The notes under the pieces were generated by a model, which searched no databases, was not told the origin of the DNA, and saw nothing but the letters and a program-made list of their open reading frames with translations. A DNA stretch of 9,914 nt from assembly GCA_002361365.1 (NCBI GenBank), contig DEST01000108.1, positions 1 to 9,914 on the forward strand, read 5' to 3'. The DNA is from Alphaproteobacteria bacterium UBA3307. Lineage in GTDB: Bacteria; Pseudomonadota; Alphaproteobacteria; RF32; CAG-239. The position numbers and the translations under genes were made by a program. Below are positions 1-6,157 of this stretch, in pieces. Numbering within the stretch: the stretch's first letter is position 1; each line of letters begins with the position of its first letter.

Positions 1-2
1 TA

Positions 3-644
3 ATTGTTCTTACCTTTTGTGTTTATGTGGTAAGACGTTTTGGTTACGCTGCCTATTTGGATTATAAGCGTAACAGAGTAAAAGAAGCCCCAGCAGAAGA
101 AACGCCTGAGTTTATTCCTGCCGAGCACTACTCTAAGGATTTTGCCGATTCGTGCATTTCTGACGATGACTACCGCTATCCGAATTGCAGAAATAGAGTT
201 GCGACTGCACTATCTTCTACCTGTGAACTCTCTGCTTTATTGGAGATGTTATTTGGTATTGTAAATGAATCTGAGGGGAATTCTAAGACAGTGCCGGAAT
301 CAACTAAAAACTGGTTCTTTCATAACGCAATGAATTTCATTAAATATGGTGAAATTATGGCTGTTATTGAACACTATCCTCTTTTAGAAGATTTATTCTT
401 GGATAATTTACCAAAATCCAATGAATCGTCTGATTGGCCAATCCCGGCGGAAAATCTTGAGCTTCAGAAATGCTTGATTAGCGTGTGTATTGCCGGAGAA
501 TGGCGGGTAAACTATGTCAATCTTCTGTGTAAATTTCTGGTTAAATATGACTTGTTGCCGGAGGTTAAAGCAGTGGTCTTCTGTGATTATCGTTTTGAGC
601 GCGTGTATAACATTTATAAGTTGTATCGCCCTAAAACAAAATAG
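3..644 (+). CDS. Membrane-anchored protein of unknown function, 5' end missing
   Basis: The frame is open from the first bases of the window and reads I-V-L-T-F-C-V-Y-V-V before R-R-F-G-Y. This is the end of a hydrophobic helix followed by positive charges. The true start therefore lies upstream of the window, and the GTG at 27 is probably internal. After the membrane segment comes an acidic/proline linker (about 75-150), then a mostly helical soluble domain running to a TAG stop. The C-terminus contains N-L-L-C-K-F-L-V-K-Y-D-L-L-P, which resembles the end of the 27-residue repeats in the membrane protein at 7482-8402 (L-L-D-F-Y-V-Q-Q-Y-D-L-S-P). I infer a distant relationship between the two. 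No catalytic motif is visible. Function is unknown. The gene ends 17 nt before a hairpin terminator. Confidence 0.75.
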   Translation: MVLTFCVYVVRRFGYAAYLDYKRNRVKEAPAEETPEFIPAEHYSKDFADSCISDDDYRYPNCRNRVATALSSTCELSALLEMLFGIVNESEGNSKTVPESTKNWFFHNAMNFIKYGEIMAVIEHYPLLEDLFLDNLPKSNESSDWPIPAENLELQKCLISVCIAGEWRVNYVNLLCKFLVKYDLLPEVKAVVFCDYRFERVYNIYKLYRPKTK

Positions 645-661
645 TAAAAAGAACAACAAGA

Positions 662-723
662 AAAATAAAATCCGTCAGGTTGTAAAACTCGGCGGATTTT
701 ATTTTGTGCGGATTTTATTTTTT
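662..723. terminator. Bidirectional rho-independent terminator with a duplicated 3' arm
   Basis: A 13-nt arm at 662-674 (AAAATAAAATCCG) is perfectly complementary to 693-705. A second copy of the same right arm follows at 709-721, so either can pair with the left arm. T-runs follow on both strands (after 721 on plus; the A-rich stretch before 662 gives T-rich sequence on minus). It lies between the convergent genes ending at 644 and 699. Its right part overlaps the last codons and stop of the minus-strand gene. Confidence 0.75.
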
Positions 724-2369
724 ATCATAGGGCTAATATCAATACTACCTGTGCTCTGAAAATTCTTTAGGCTATCAATATATTCTTTATGTTTTTTCAA
801 ATAATTCCGTTGCGCAGCAGTATTACAACATTTAAACACATCCGGTATTTGTTCAAACTCGCGCAATTTTGCAAAAATCAATTCTTCATCTTGTGGAGTA
901 GCATGAAGCAAAATTGGTTCGCGCAAATTAGGCAAATTGATGCGCATTATTTCACTAACCCGAGTTTTTGTTTCTTTTTTAGGCTCCAACGGAGATAGTT
1001 TCGGCGATTGTTTAGGCTCCAATATTTTTTCTAACTGCGCAGACATTTGCGGAAACAAATAAAAAAGTCCCTTAGTTTTATTATTTTCAAAACCTTGTTC
1101 AAATTTGGTATGAATGGGTACATTGTTTGCAGAGAAATCTGTAATCATTGTTGTTAAATCCATTCCCTTAAATTGATACATTTGCCGAGCAATACTCTCA
1201 AAATCAGTATCTTTAATTTTTAAATGAGAACGGTTTATACTTAACAACGGATATGATGCAACCACTTTAGTAAAAGACCTATCGGTATAAACTTTGTTCA
1301 TAATTTTTCGATAGCAAAGATTTACTAATTGCGGATTTTCTTTTATTTCTTCCTCTGTTTTGTGACGCAACATATACTTAAGCTGAGAAGAAATCAGTAA
1401 ATTTTCAAAAATTTCCGTTTGTTTATCAATCCCTACTTGTTGCATAAGATGATAGTTTTGATTGACAATATTCATTATGTCAATATTTCCGGCTTTCATA
1501 AAACGAATTTTCGGTAATTGTTCTGCAATCAGGACTTTATCTTCTTTTAAGGTAATATCTTTTTCAAAATAATCAGCAAAGTTAACTCCGCCGATGGTGT
1601 ACATATAATTTAAGATATGCTCATAATTTTTCTTATGATTAGGGACTAGGCCGATATTTTTTACATAGGTTTGCAGCATAGCATAAAATGACGAACGATA
1701 ATGTCCGGAAAATTTATTCATCCACATATTAAGAGTGCCATTAGCAATAAGATGGCGCTCTCGGATAATATCTTCTTGAAGTTTACTTTCCGGCTTTATA
1801 TTACCTTTTGCCACCTCGCTAAAATAGAATTTCATGTATGTATTTTTATAACGATTGATAATTTTTTGTTTTTCTTTTTTATTTGGTGCTGCCAAATATT
1901 CATATCGAGCTGTCAGAATAGCTGCTATATTTGCTGAAATTTCGTTGTGCATACATAATTTGTAATAATCAACCGGTGAGTAATAGTATTTATAGCGAAA
2001 TCCCGATTCGGTATTATGATGATGCCATTCTTCATGAGCCAAATAAGGTAGTTGTAATTTATACCTGTCATCGTGTTCAACGTAATAACGTGTTATTTTT
2101 CCGGCATAATATAAATATAATGCTGTTCCGGAATTTTCGAGAGTATCATTTCGGTAAGCAATATTCAAAACTGGATATTGTATTTTTGTCTGTGTTGCTT
2201 TTTTTATCGAATCTTGTTGTAATTTTTCAATACGAGCTTTTTCTTTGGTAATTTTTTGCTTTTCAAGATGAGAATAATACCCGTATATTCCAAATCCAAA
2301 CGAACCGATAATTGCTGTCGGTGTAAGATAGCGTTTGATAAACTTTTTAATATTTTCCGGCAGTTTCAT
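699..2369 (-). CDS. Membrane-anchored putative zinc metallopeptidase (HEEWH)
   Basis: The protein has about 556 residues. I chose the ATG at 2369 over upstream in-frame starts for two reasons. It has a near-ideal ribosome binding site (GGAGGTGAAG before ATG), and a TTGACA-N17-TATATT promoter lies only about 20 nt upstream, so earlier starts fall before the transcript. After a basic N-terminus there is one hydrophobic helix (about residues 14-35), then a K/E-rich probable coiled coil (35-60). Next is a domain with H-E-E-W-H at 112-116, an HExxH zinc-binding and catalytic signature. A glutamate at 143 in H-N-E-I-S-A-N is a good candidate third zinc ligand, 31 residues after the first His, as in gluzincin-type enzymes. 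The long helical C-terminal part has no motif I recognise, apart from a P/K-rich linker near residue 450. Substrate and family are unknown. Which side of the membrane holds the catalytic domain is not clear, because positive charges flank the helix on both sides. Confidence 0.75.
   Translation of the reverse strand: MKLPENIKKFIKRYLTPTAIIGSFGFGIYGYYSHLEKQKITKEKARIEKLQQDSIKKATQTKIQYPVLNIAYRNDTLENSGTALYLYYAGKITRYYVEHDDRYKLQLPYLAHEEWHHHNTESGFRYKYYYSPVDYYKLCMHNEISANIAAILTARYEYLAAPNKKEKQKIINRYKNTYMKFYFSEVAKGNIKPESKLQEDIIRERHLIANGTLNMWMNKFSGHYRSSFYAMLQTYVKNIGLVPNHKKNYEHILNYMYTIGGVNFADYFEKDITLKEDKVLIAEQLPKIRFMKAGNIDIMNIVNQNYHLMQQVGIDKQTEIFENLLISSQLKYMLRHKTEEEIKENPQLVNLCYRKIMNKVYTDRSFTKVVASYPLLSINRSHLKIKDTDFESIARQMYQFKGMDLTTMITDFSANNVPIHTKFEQGFENNKTKGLFYLFPQMSAQLEKILEPKQSPKLSPLEPKKETKTRVSEIMRINLPNLREPILLHATPQDEELIFAKLREFEQIPDVFKCCNTAAQRNYLKKHKEYIDSLKNFQSTGSIDISPMIKNKIRTK
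978..1022. repeat. 12-bp in-frame direct repeat in the metallopeptidase linker
   Basis: TTTAGGCTCCAA occurs at 978-989 and again at 1011-1022, a 33-bp period. On the minus strand each copy encodes Leu-Glu-Pro-Lys, giving a linker of the form LEPK-x7-LEPK. It looks like a small in-frame duplication that has partly diverged. Confidence 0.6.
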
Positions 2370-2391
2370 CTTCACCTCCGAGTTCAAACCC

Positions 2392-2420
2392 AATATACTT
2401 CCATTTGTTGTTTTTGTCAA
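2392..2420 (-). promoter_or_regulatory. Sigma-70-type promoter of the metallopeptidase gene
   Basis: On the minus strand a perfect TTGACA -35 (2420-2415) is separated by 17 nt from a TATATT -10 (2397-2392). Transcription would start near 2385, leaving a leader of about 16 nt that holds the GGAGGTG ribosome binding site at its end. Confidence 0.75.
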
Positions 2421-2445
2421 GTACATACATAGCATCATTTTTATC

Positions 2446-2474
2446 TTGACAAAATAGCAATTCTAACATAGGAT
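2446..2474 (+). promoter_or_regulatory. Probable promoter of the 187-residue protein gene
   Basis: TTGACA at 2446-2451 is followed after 17 nt by TAGGAT (2469-2474), a four-of-six match to TATAAT. Transcription would start near 2481, about 27 nt before the ATG. It is back to back with the metallopeptidase promoter, with 25 nt between the two -35 boxes. Confidence 0.5.
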
Positions 2475-2507
2475 AAAATAAATAGTTACAATTTAGATAC
2501 AAATTTT

Positions 2508-3071
2508 ATGGCAAAAAAAAATTATCTCCAATTAATCAACGACGGCTTAATCCATGAGTTGGCTGTTACCGTATTCAATACTCATCTGGACGACAAAAGT
2601 GAGACTACTTATACTGATGTTCTGACCGAAGATGAGGAAATTGCATTGATGCAAAAAACCATTGCAATGACCGGACATGAGGCAGACCCTTGGCTGGAGT
2701 TTGTGAAAGCATACAATACTAAGTACCCCTTATGCAACAAGGCTCTTGATGTGTTGTTTAAAAATGCAGACCATCCGAACTCTCTGCTTCTGTTGATTGC
2801 TCTGTTGAGTTGCAGTGTTTATAATGAGGAGCAAGGTATTAAACTTTGCAATATTATGTTGCAGAGTCAAGACCAGTCCGTAATTATGCAACTGTTGCAG
2901 TTGCTGTGCGAATGCGGCAGAATATTCTATCCGGAAGTATATCGTCTACTCGGAAGGATGGATACAAAGCTAAGAGATACTGAACAACAGTATGATTTTG
3001 CCGCAGCCTATAAACAGGCTGTTGAAAACTACCGAAAAGTCAATGGTCTGGATGTATTTAAGCAAGAATAA
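2508..3071 (+). CDS. Soluble helical protein of unknown function
   Basis: This is a complete protein of 187 residues starting M-A-K-K-N. It has no signal peptide or clear membrane span. It is leucine-rich and probably all-helical: the stretch around residues 90-150 alternates short hydrophobic helices (S-L-L-L-L-I-A-L-L, V-I-M-Q-L-L-Q-L-L) in a way that suggests helical-hairpin repeats of the HEAT/TPR sort, but no specific repeat family is recognisable. Cysteines cluster in this part (about residues 102, 113, 134 and 136). There is no convincing Shine-Dalgarno before the ATG; the leader is AT-rich. Its own promoter and a strong terminator make it a single-gene unit. I do not recognise it. Confidence 0.8.
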   Translation: MAKKNYLQLINDGLIHELAVTVFNTHLDDKSETTYTDVLTEDEEIALMQKTIAMTGHEADPWLEFVKAYNTKYPLCNKALDVLFKNADHPNSLLLLIALLSCSVYNEEQGIKLCNIMLQSQDQSVIMQLLQLLCECGRIFYPEVYRLLGRMDTKLRDTEQQYDFAAAYKQAVENYRKVNGLDVFKQE

Positions 3072-3115
3072 ACAAGTCCCTGAGTTATGCAATATGACTC
3101 AGGGATTTGTTTTTA
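3071..3115. terminator. Strong hairpin terminator between convergent genes
   Basis: The core stem TCCCTGAGT (3077-3085) pairs perfectly with ACTCAGGGA (3097-3105). It is extended outward by a G-U and A-T pairs to about 3071/3111, and TTTGTTTTT follows on the plus strand. It begins at the stop codon of the 2508-3071 gene and lies 15 nt from the smpB stop, so it may serve both convergent transcripts. Confidence 0.85.
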
Positions 3116-3129
3116 TAAAATAAATAAAC

Positions 3130-3609
3130 TCAATGCGCCATAATCCGAGCTTTTTCTCGTACCCAATCACGCTCCTTAGCAGTTTCACGCTTATCATATA
3201 GCTTTTTACCGGTTCCGATTCCGACTAGGAGTTTAGCACGTCCATGGTTATCAAAATAAAGCTTGAGAGCCACCAACGTTGCACCTTTACGATTTAGTGC
3301 ATTTATGATTTTGATAATCTCTTTATGCTGCAATAATAATTTACGATTTCCTCGTTCGGCATGACTGGCATATCCTTGATATTCATATGCGGCAATAAAC
3401 ATATTAGAGATATATAATTCGTCACCTTCTATTATCCCATAAGCATCACGAATATTAGCGTGACCAAGACGTAAGGATTTAACTTCCGTTCCCGTCAGTA
3501 CTAATCCGGCCGTATATGTTTCACCGATAAAATAATCAAATCGCGCACGCGGATTTTCCGCCACAGTTCCGGTAGAAATAAAATCGGATTTTTTTGTTTT
3601 TTTTGCCAT
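3130..3609 (-). CDS. smpB: SsrA-binding protein SmpB
   Basis: SmpB binds tmRNA (SsrA) and delivers it to stalled ribosomes for trans-translation, which tags the incomplete peptide for degradation. The 159-residue length is normal. Family hallmarks are visible in order: E-N-P-R-A-R-F-D-Y-F at about 18-27, G-T-E-V-K-S-L-R at 40-47, R-K-L-L-L at 89-93, L-Y-F-D-N-H-G-R-A-K around 117-126, and the C-terminal G-K-K-L-Y-D-K-R-E-T at 134-143. The last of these is followed by the basic tail that enters the mRNA channel. The start codon directly abuts the TAA of the bactofilin gene (TAA-ATG), and no good Shine-Dalgarno precedes it. Translation probably depends on coupling to bactofilin. No tmRNA gene is seen in the window. 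Confidence 0.97.
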   Translation of the reverse strand: MAKKTKKSDFISTGTVAENPRARFDYFIGETYTAGLVLTGTEVKSLRLGHANIRDAYGIIEGDELYISNMFIAAYEYQGYASHAERGNRKLLLQHKEIIKIINALNRKGATLVALKLYFDNHGRAKLLVGIGTGKKLYDKRETAKERDWVREKARIMAH

Positions 3610-4059
3610 TTATTTAACTGCTTTTAATTCCGGTTCAGTTTTTTCATTTTCAGAAGCAAGATTCCCCTTCCCTGCCGCATTATTCATTTTTGCTCGCGGA
3701 ATACAGGTTCCTTCGACATAAGCCCCAGGTTCAAGTGCAATTTTGGTATAACAAGTATTACCGATTAGTCTGGCATCTTTAGCTACAAACAAATCTTCGG
3801 TATCAATTGTACCGTTTACGGTACCATAAACACTGAGCGATTTTGCTTTAATATCACCTGCAATATATCCGTGTACACCAATAATTACTTCATCACACAT
3901 AATATTGCCTTCGATTCGGCCATCAATATGCACGGTTGCACTTCCCCATATATCACCCTTGATTTTGGTATCAAAGCCGATAATACTCAGTGCTGCCGTT
4001 TTGGAATGTTTGCCGCTTTTAGCAAGTTTCAAACTAATCCACTTAATTAAACTGCTCAT
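3610..4059 (-). CDS. Bactofilin (DUF583 / polymer-forming cytoskeletal protein)
   Basis: Bactofilins assemble without nucleotide into filaments under the inner membrane and help localise cell-wall or morphogenesis functions. The protein has 149 residues. A short amphipathic, basic N-terminus (S-S-L-I-K-W-I-S-L-K-L-A-K) could bind membrane. The central domain (about 24-120) shows the regular short hydrophobic/glycine turns of the bactofilin beta-helix, for example I-x-G-D-I, I-D-G-R-I-E-G-N-I, G-Y-I-A-G-D-I and Y-G-T-V-N-G-T-I. A polar, low-complexity tail (125-149) follows, as is usual. The start is supported by AGGAG nine nt upstream and by its own promoter. It is the first gene of an operon with smpB. 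No M23 peptidase, a common bactofilin neighbour, is beside it. Confidence 0.93.
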   Translation of the reverse strand: MSSLIKWISLKLAKSGKHSKTAALSIIGFDTKIKGDIWGSATVHIDGRIEGNIMCDEVIIGVHGYIAGDIKAKSLSVYGTVNGTIDTEDLFVAKDARLIGNTCYTKIALEPGAYVEGTCIPRAKMNNAAGKGNLASENEKTEPELKAVK

Positions 4060-4083
4060 TTTTTGTTACTCCTTAATAATTTA

Positions 4084-4112
4084 TTCATAATCTTAATCTT
4101 TCTAATTGTCAA
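4084..4112 (-). promoter_or_regulatory. Promoter of the bactofilin-smpB operon
   Basis: On the minus strand a perfect TTGACA (4112-4107) is followed after 17 nt by TATGAA (4089-4084). Transcription would begin near 4077, giving an 18-nt leader that carries AGGAG. It is divergent from the exporter operon promoter. Confidence 0.7.
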
Positions 4113-4170
4113 TGTCCTTGCCATTTGCCGTTGCATAAGTTCTATTTACCACTTCAATATTTACATACTT

Positions 4171-4199
4171 TTGAGTATATATACATACCTTTTTATACT
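4171..4199 (+). promoter_or_regulatory. Promoter of the MacAB-type exporter operon
   Basis: TTGAGT (4171-4176), a 17-nt spacer, and TATACT (4194-4199) match the sigma-70 consensus closely. The predicted start near 4206 leaves a leader of about 70 nt before the chosen ATG at 4278, with AGAGAGG just upstream of it. No obvious operator palindrome was found in the leader. Confidence 0.65.
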
Positions 4200-4277
4200 T
4201 TAACTATGAAAATTCACTATTTTTTTATGGACTCATACATATTTATTGTGTTAACCAAAGATATAGAGAGGTATAAA

Positions 4278-5453
4278 ATGAATACACAAAATCAGAAAAA
4301 AATCACTATAAAACATATCATTTATATTCTTATTGCCGTATTGCTTATCTGGTTTGTACACAATTTGCTTGGCAATAAAAAATCGGCACAAGGTTTCAAT
4401 ACACAGCCTTTGACACTCGGCAACATTACCGAAAGTATCACGGCTTCCGGTACCATCAACCCACTTTCGACCGTATCCATTGGTACACAGGCGTCCGGCC
4501 GCATTGCCGAAATATATGTTGATTACAATTCCGAAGTCAAGGAAGGACAGCTCTTGGCACTGATTGATCAAGATAATGCTAAAGCTAACGTGGCTCAACG
4601 CGAGGCCGCGCTGGAAATTGCCAAAGCACAGGTAGAAGTTGTGGAAAACAATATTAAATACTATAAAAAAACACTCGACAGAATTTCTAAGTTAAACGCT
4701 TCAAAATATTCTACCGAAAAAGAGTTGGAAGCTGCCGAACGTGATTATGATAACGCCGTAGCGCAACTTGCACTCGAAAAAGCACAGGTCAAACAAGCCG
4801 AAGCATCATTAAATTCAGCACAAACCGAACTTTCGTACACAGAAATTAAATCTCCGGTCAACGGTATTGTGATTTCTAAAGCGGTAGAAGTCGGACAAAC
4901 CGTTGCCGCCAGTTTTTCTACACCGGAACTTTTTTCCGTGGCCGAAGATTTAACTAAAATGCAAATTGAGGCTTCGGTGGTTGAAGCCGATATTGCCAAA
5001 GTCAAAGAAGGACAAAAAGTGCGTTTCAGTGTCGACAGTTACGCCGACGAATATTTCTATGGTAAAGTGGTACAAGTACGCAACGAAGCCGTGACCACAT
5101 CAAACGTCGTGTCTTATACAGTGGTAATTGAAATTGATAACAGCAAAATGAAACTTAAACCAGGAATGACAGCTAATGTCGAAATTATTACCGCCGATGT
5201 ACAAAATGCCTTGCTTGCACCAAATCAGGCTTTGCGTTTTTATATGGATAACACTAAGCGCTATCCGGACCGCGGCGTTTGGGTGTTGCGCAAAGGAGAG
5301 CCGGTGCGTATCAGTATAACACTCGGAGTCAGTGATGATGCTAATACACAAATTATCTCCGATGAGCTTAAAGCCGGCGATGAAGTCATTGTATCCAAAG
5401 TCGGCACCGACAAGAATAATCAACGCGCTATGAGAATGAGGATGCCACGTTAA
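4278..5453 (+). CDS. macA: MacA-like periplasmic adaptor (membrane fusion protein)
   Basis: This is the adaptor that links the inner-membrane ABC transporter to an outer-membrane TolC-type channel. I chose the ATG at 4278 (391 residues) over an upstream in-frame start. It has AGAGAGG six nt before it, lies downstream of the predicted promoter, and gives a normal N-terminus: basic residues then one membrane helix (13-30). The two lipoyl-like halves are at about 65-98 (S-G-R-I-A-E-I-Y-V with E-G-Q-L-L-A-L-I-D) and 186-224 (S-P-V-N-G-I-V-I-S ... V-G-Q-T-V-A). A coiled-coil hairpin lies between them (99-185). Near the hairpin tip, R135 and L139 followed by S145/T146 resemble the R-L-S contact motif of TolC-docking adaptors. 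Beta-barrel and membrane-proximal domains follow. The stop overlaps the ATPase start (TAATG). Cargo cannot be told from sequence. Confidence 0.9.
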   Translation: MNTQNQKKITIKHIIYILIAVLLIWFVHNLLGNKKSAQGFNTQPLTLGNITESITASGTINPLSTVSIGTQASGRIAEIYVDYNSEVKEGQLLALIDQDNAKANVAQREAALEIAKAQVEVVENNIKYYKKTLDRISKLNASKYSTEKELEAAERDYDNAVAQLALEKAQVKQAEASLNSAQTELSYTEIKSPVNGIVISKAVEVGQTVAASFSTPELFSVAEDLTKMQIEASVVEADIAKVKEGQKVRFSVDSYADEYFYGKVVQVRNEAVTTSNVVSYTVVIEIDNSKMKLKPGMTANVEIITADVQNALLAPNQALRFYMDNTKRYPDRGVWVLRKGEPVRISITLGVSDDANTQIISDELKAGDEVIVSKVGTDKNNQRAMRMRMPR

Positions 5454-6157
5454 TGAAACCGTTGATTAAATTACAAAACATCCATAAAAGTTATCCGCTC
5501 GACGGTTTTGATTTGGAAATCTTAAAAGGGATTGACTTAGAAATCAATGTTGGTGAGTTTGTGGCCATTATGGGGCCTTCCGGTTCCGGAAAATCTACCT
5601 TGATGAATATATTGGGGTGCTTGGATACGCCTACTTCCGGCAGCTATACTTTAGACGGTGAAAATGTCGAAAACTTAAGTGCTGACGAATTGGCTACCAT
5701 CCGCAACCGCAAAATCGGCTTTGTATTTCAAGGGTTTAATCTGCTTTCACGCACATCTGCGATTGAAAATGTGGAATTGCCGATGGTTTATGCCGGTGTC
5801 GGTGATGCCGAGAGAACGCAAAAAGCCGAAGATGCACTTATCAGCGTCGGTTTGGGTGAACGTATGTATCATCAGCCGAATCAACTGTCCGGCGGTCAGC
5901 AACAACGTGTGGCGATTGCTCGTGCCATTGTCAATAATGCTCCGATTATTTTTGCCGATGAACCAACCGGAAATCTTGATACTAAAATGAGCGTTGAAAT
6001 TATGCAGCTTTTTTCTAAACTCAATACTGACTTACACCGCACAATTATTTTGGTAACCCATGAAGAAGATATTGCACTTTATGCCAAACGTATCATCAAA
6101 ATTGTCGACGGTGAAATTCATTCGGATACCCTCAATAATACAAGGAAGATGAAATGA
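5453..6157 (+). CDS. MacB-type ABC transporter ATP-binding protein
   Basis: The nucleotide-binding subunit of the exporter has 234 residues and all expected motifs. These are Walker A G-P-S-G-S-G-K-S-T (41-49), the Q-loop glutamine in V-F-Q-G-F-N-L-L (Q93), the signature L-S-G-G-Q-Q-Q-R (145-152), Walker B I-I-F-A-D-E-P-T-G-N-L-D (165-176) and the H-loop V-T-H-E (H203). The pattern is that of the LolD/FtsE/MacB group, whose ATPases drive conformational pumping rather than classical substrate translocation. In E. coli MacB the ATPase and permease are fused; here they are separate genes, a common alternative arrangement. The gene overlaps macA by 1 nt and the permease by 4 nt (ATGA), so translation is probably coupled. 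Confidence 0.95.
   Translation: MKPLIKLQNIHKSYPLDGFDLEILKGIDLEINVGEFVAIMGPSGSGKSTLMNILGCLDTPTSGSYTLDGENVENLSADELATIRNRKIGFVFQGFNLLSRTSAIENVELPMVYAGVGDAERTQKAEDALISVGLGERMYHQPNQLSGGQQQRVAIARAIVNNAPIIFADEPTGNLDTKMSVEIMQLFSKLNTDLHRTIILVTHEEDIALYAKRIIKIVDGEIHSDTLNNTRKMK

Noticed and set aside
1701..2251. Plus-strand reading frames opposite the metallopeptidase
   Set aside because: Their compositions are typical of antisense shadows, and the minus strand carries a motif-bearing gene with its own promoter.
2370..2438. Upstream in-frame start for the metallopeptidase (23 extra residues)
   Set aside because: It would start upstream of the strong TTGACA-N17-TATATT promoter, and the ATG at 2369 has a near-ideal GGAGGTG site.
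4125..4277. 51-residue N-terminal extension of the MacA-like adaptor
   Set aside because: It begins before the predicted promoter, has no ribosome binding site, and places hydrophobic and aromatic sequence before the normal basic N-terminus and membrane helix.
4060..4277. tmRNA (ssrA) gene or riboswitch near smpB
   Set aside because: The gap is AT-rich, lacks a tRNA-like acceptor end or CCA, and is explained by two divergent promoters.
4251..5423. Minus-strand reading frames opposite the adaptor gene
   Set aside because: They are shadows of a clear MacA-like coding region and show no motif, ribosome binding site or promoter of their own.
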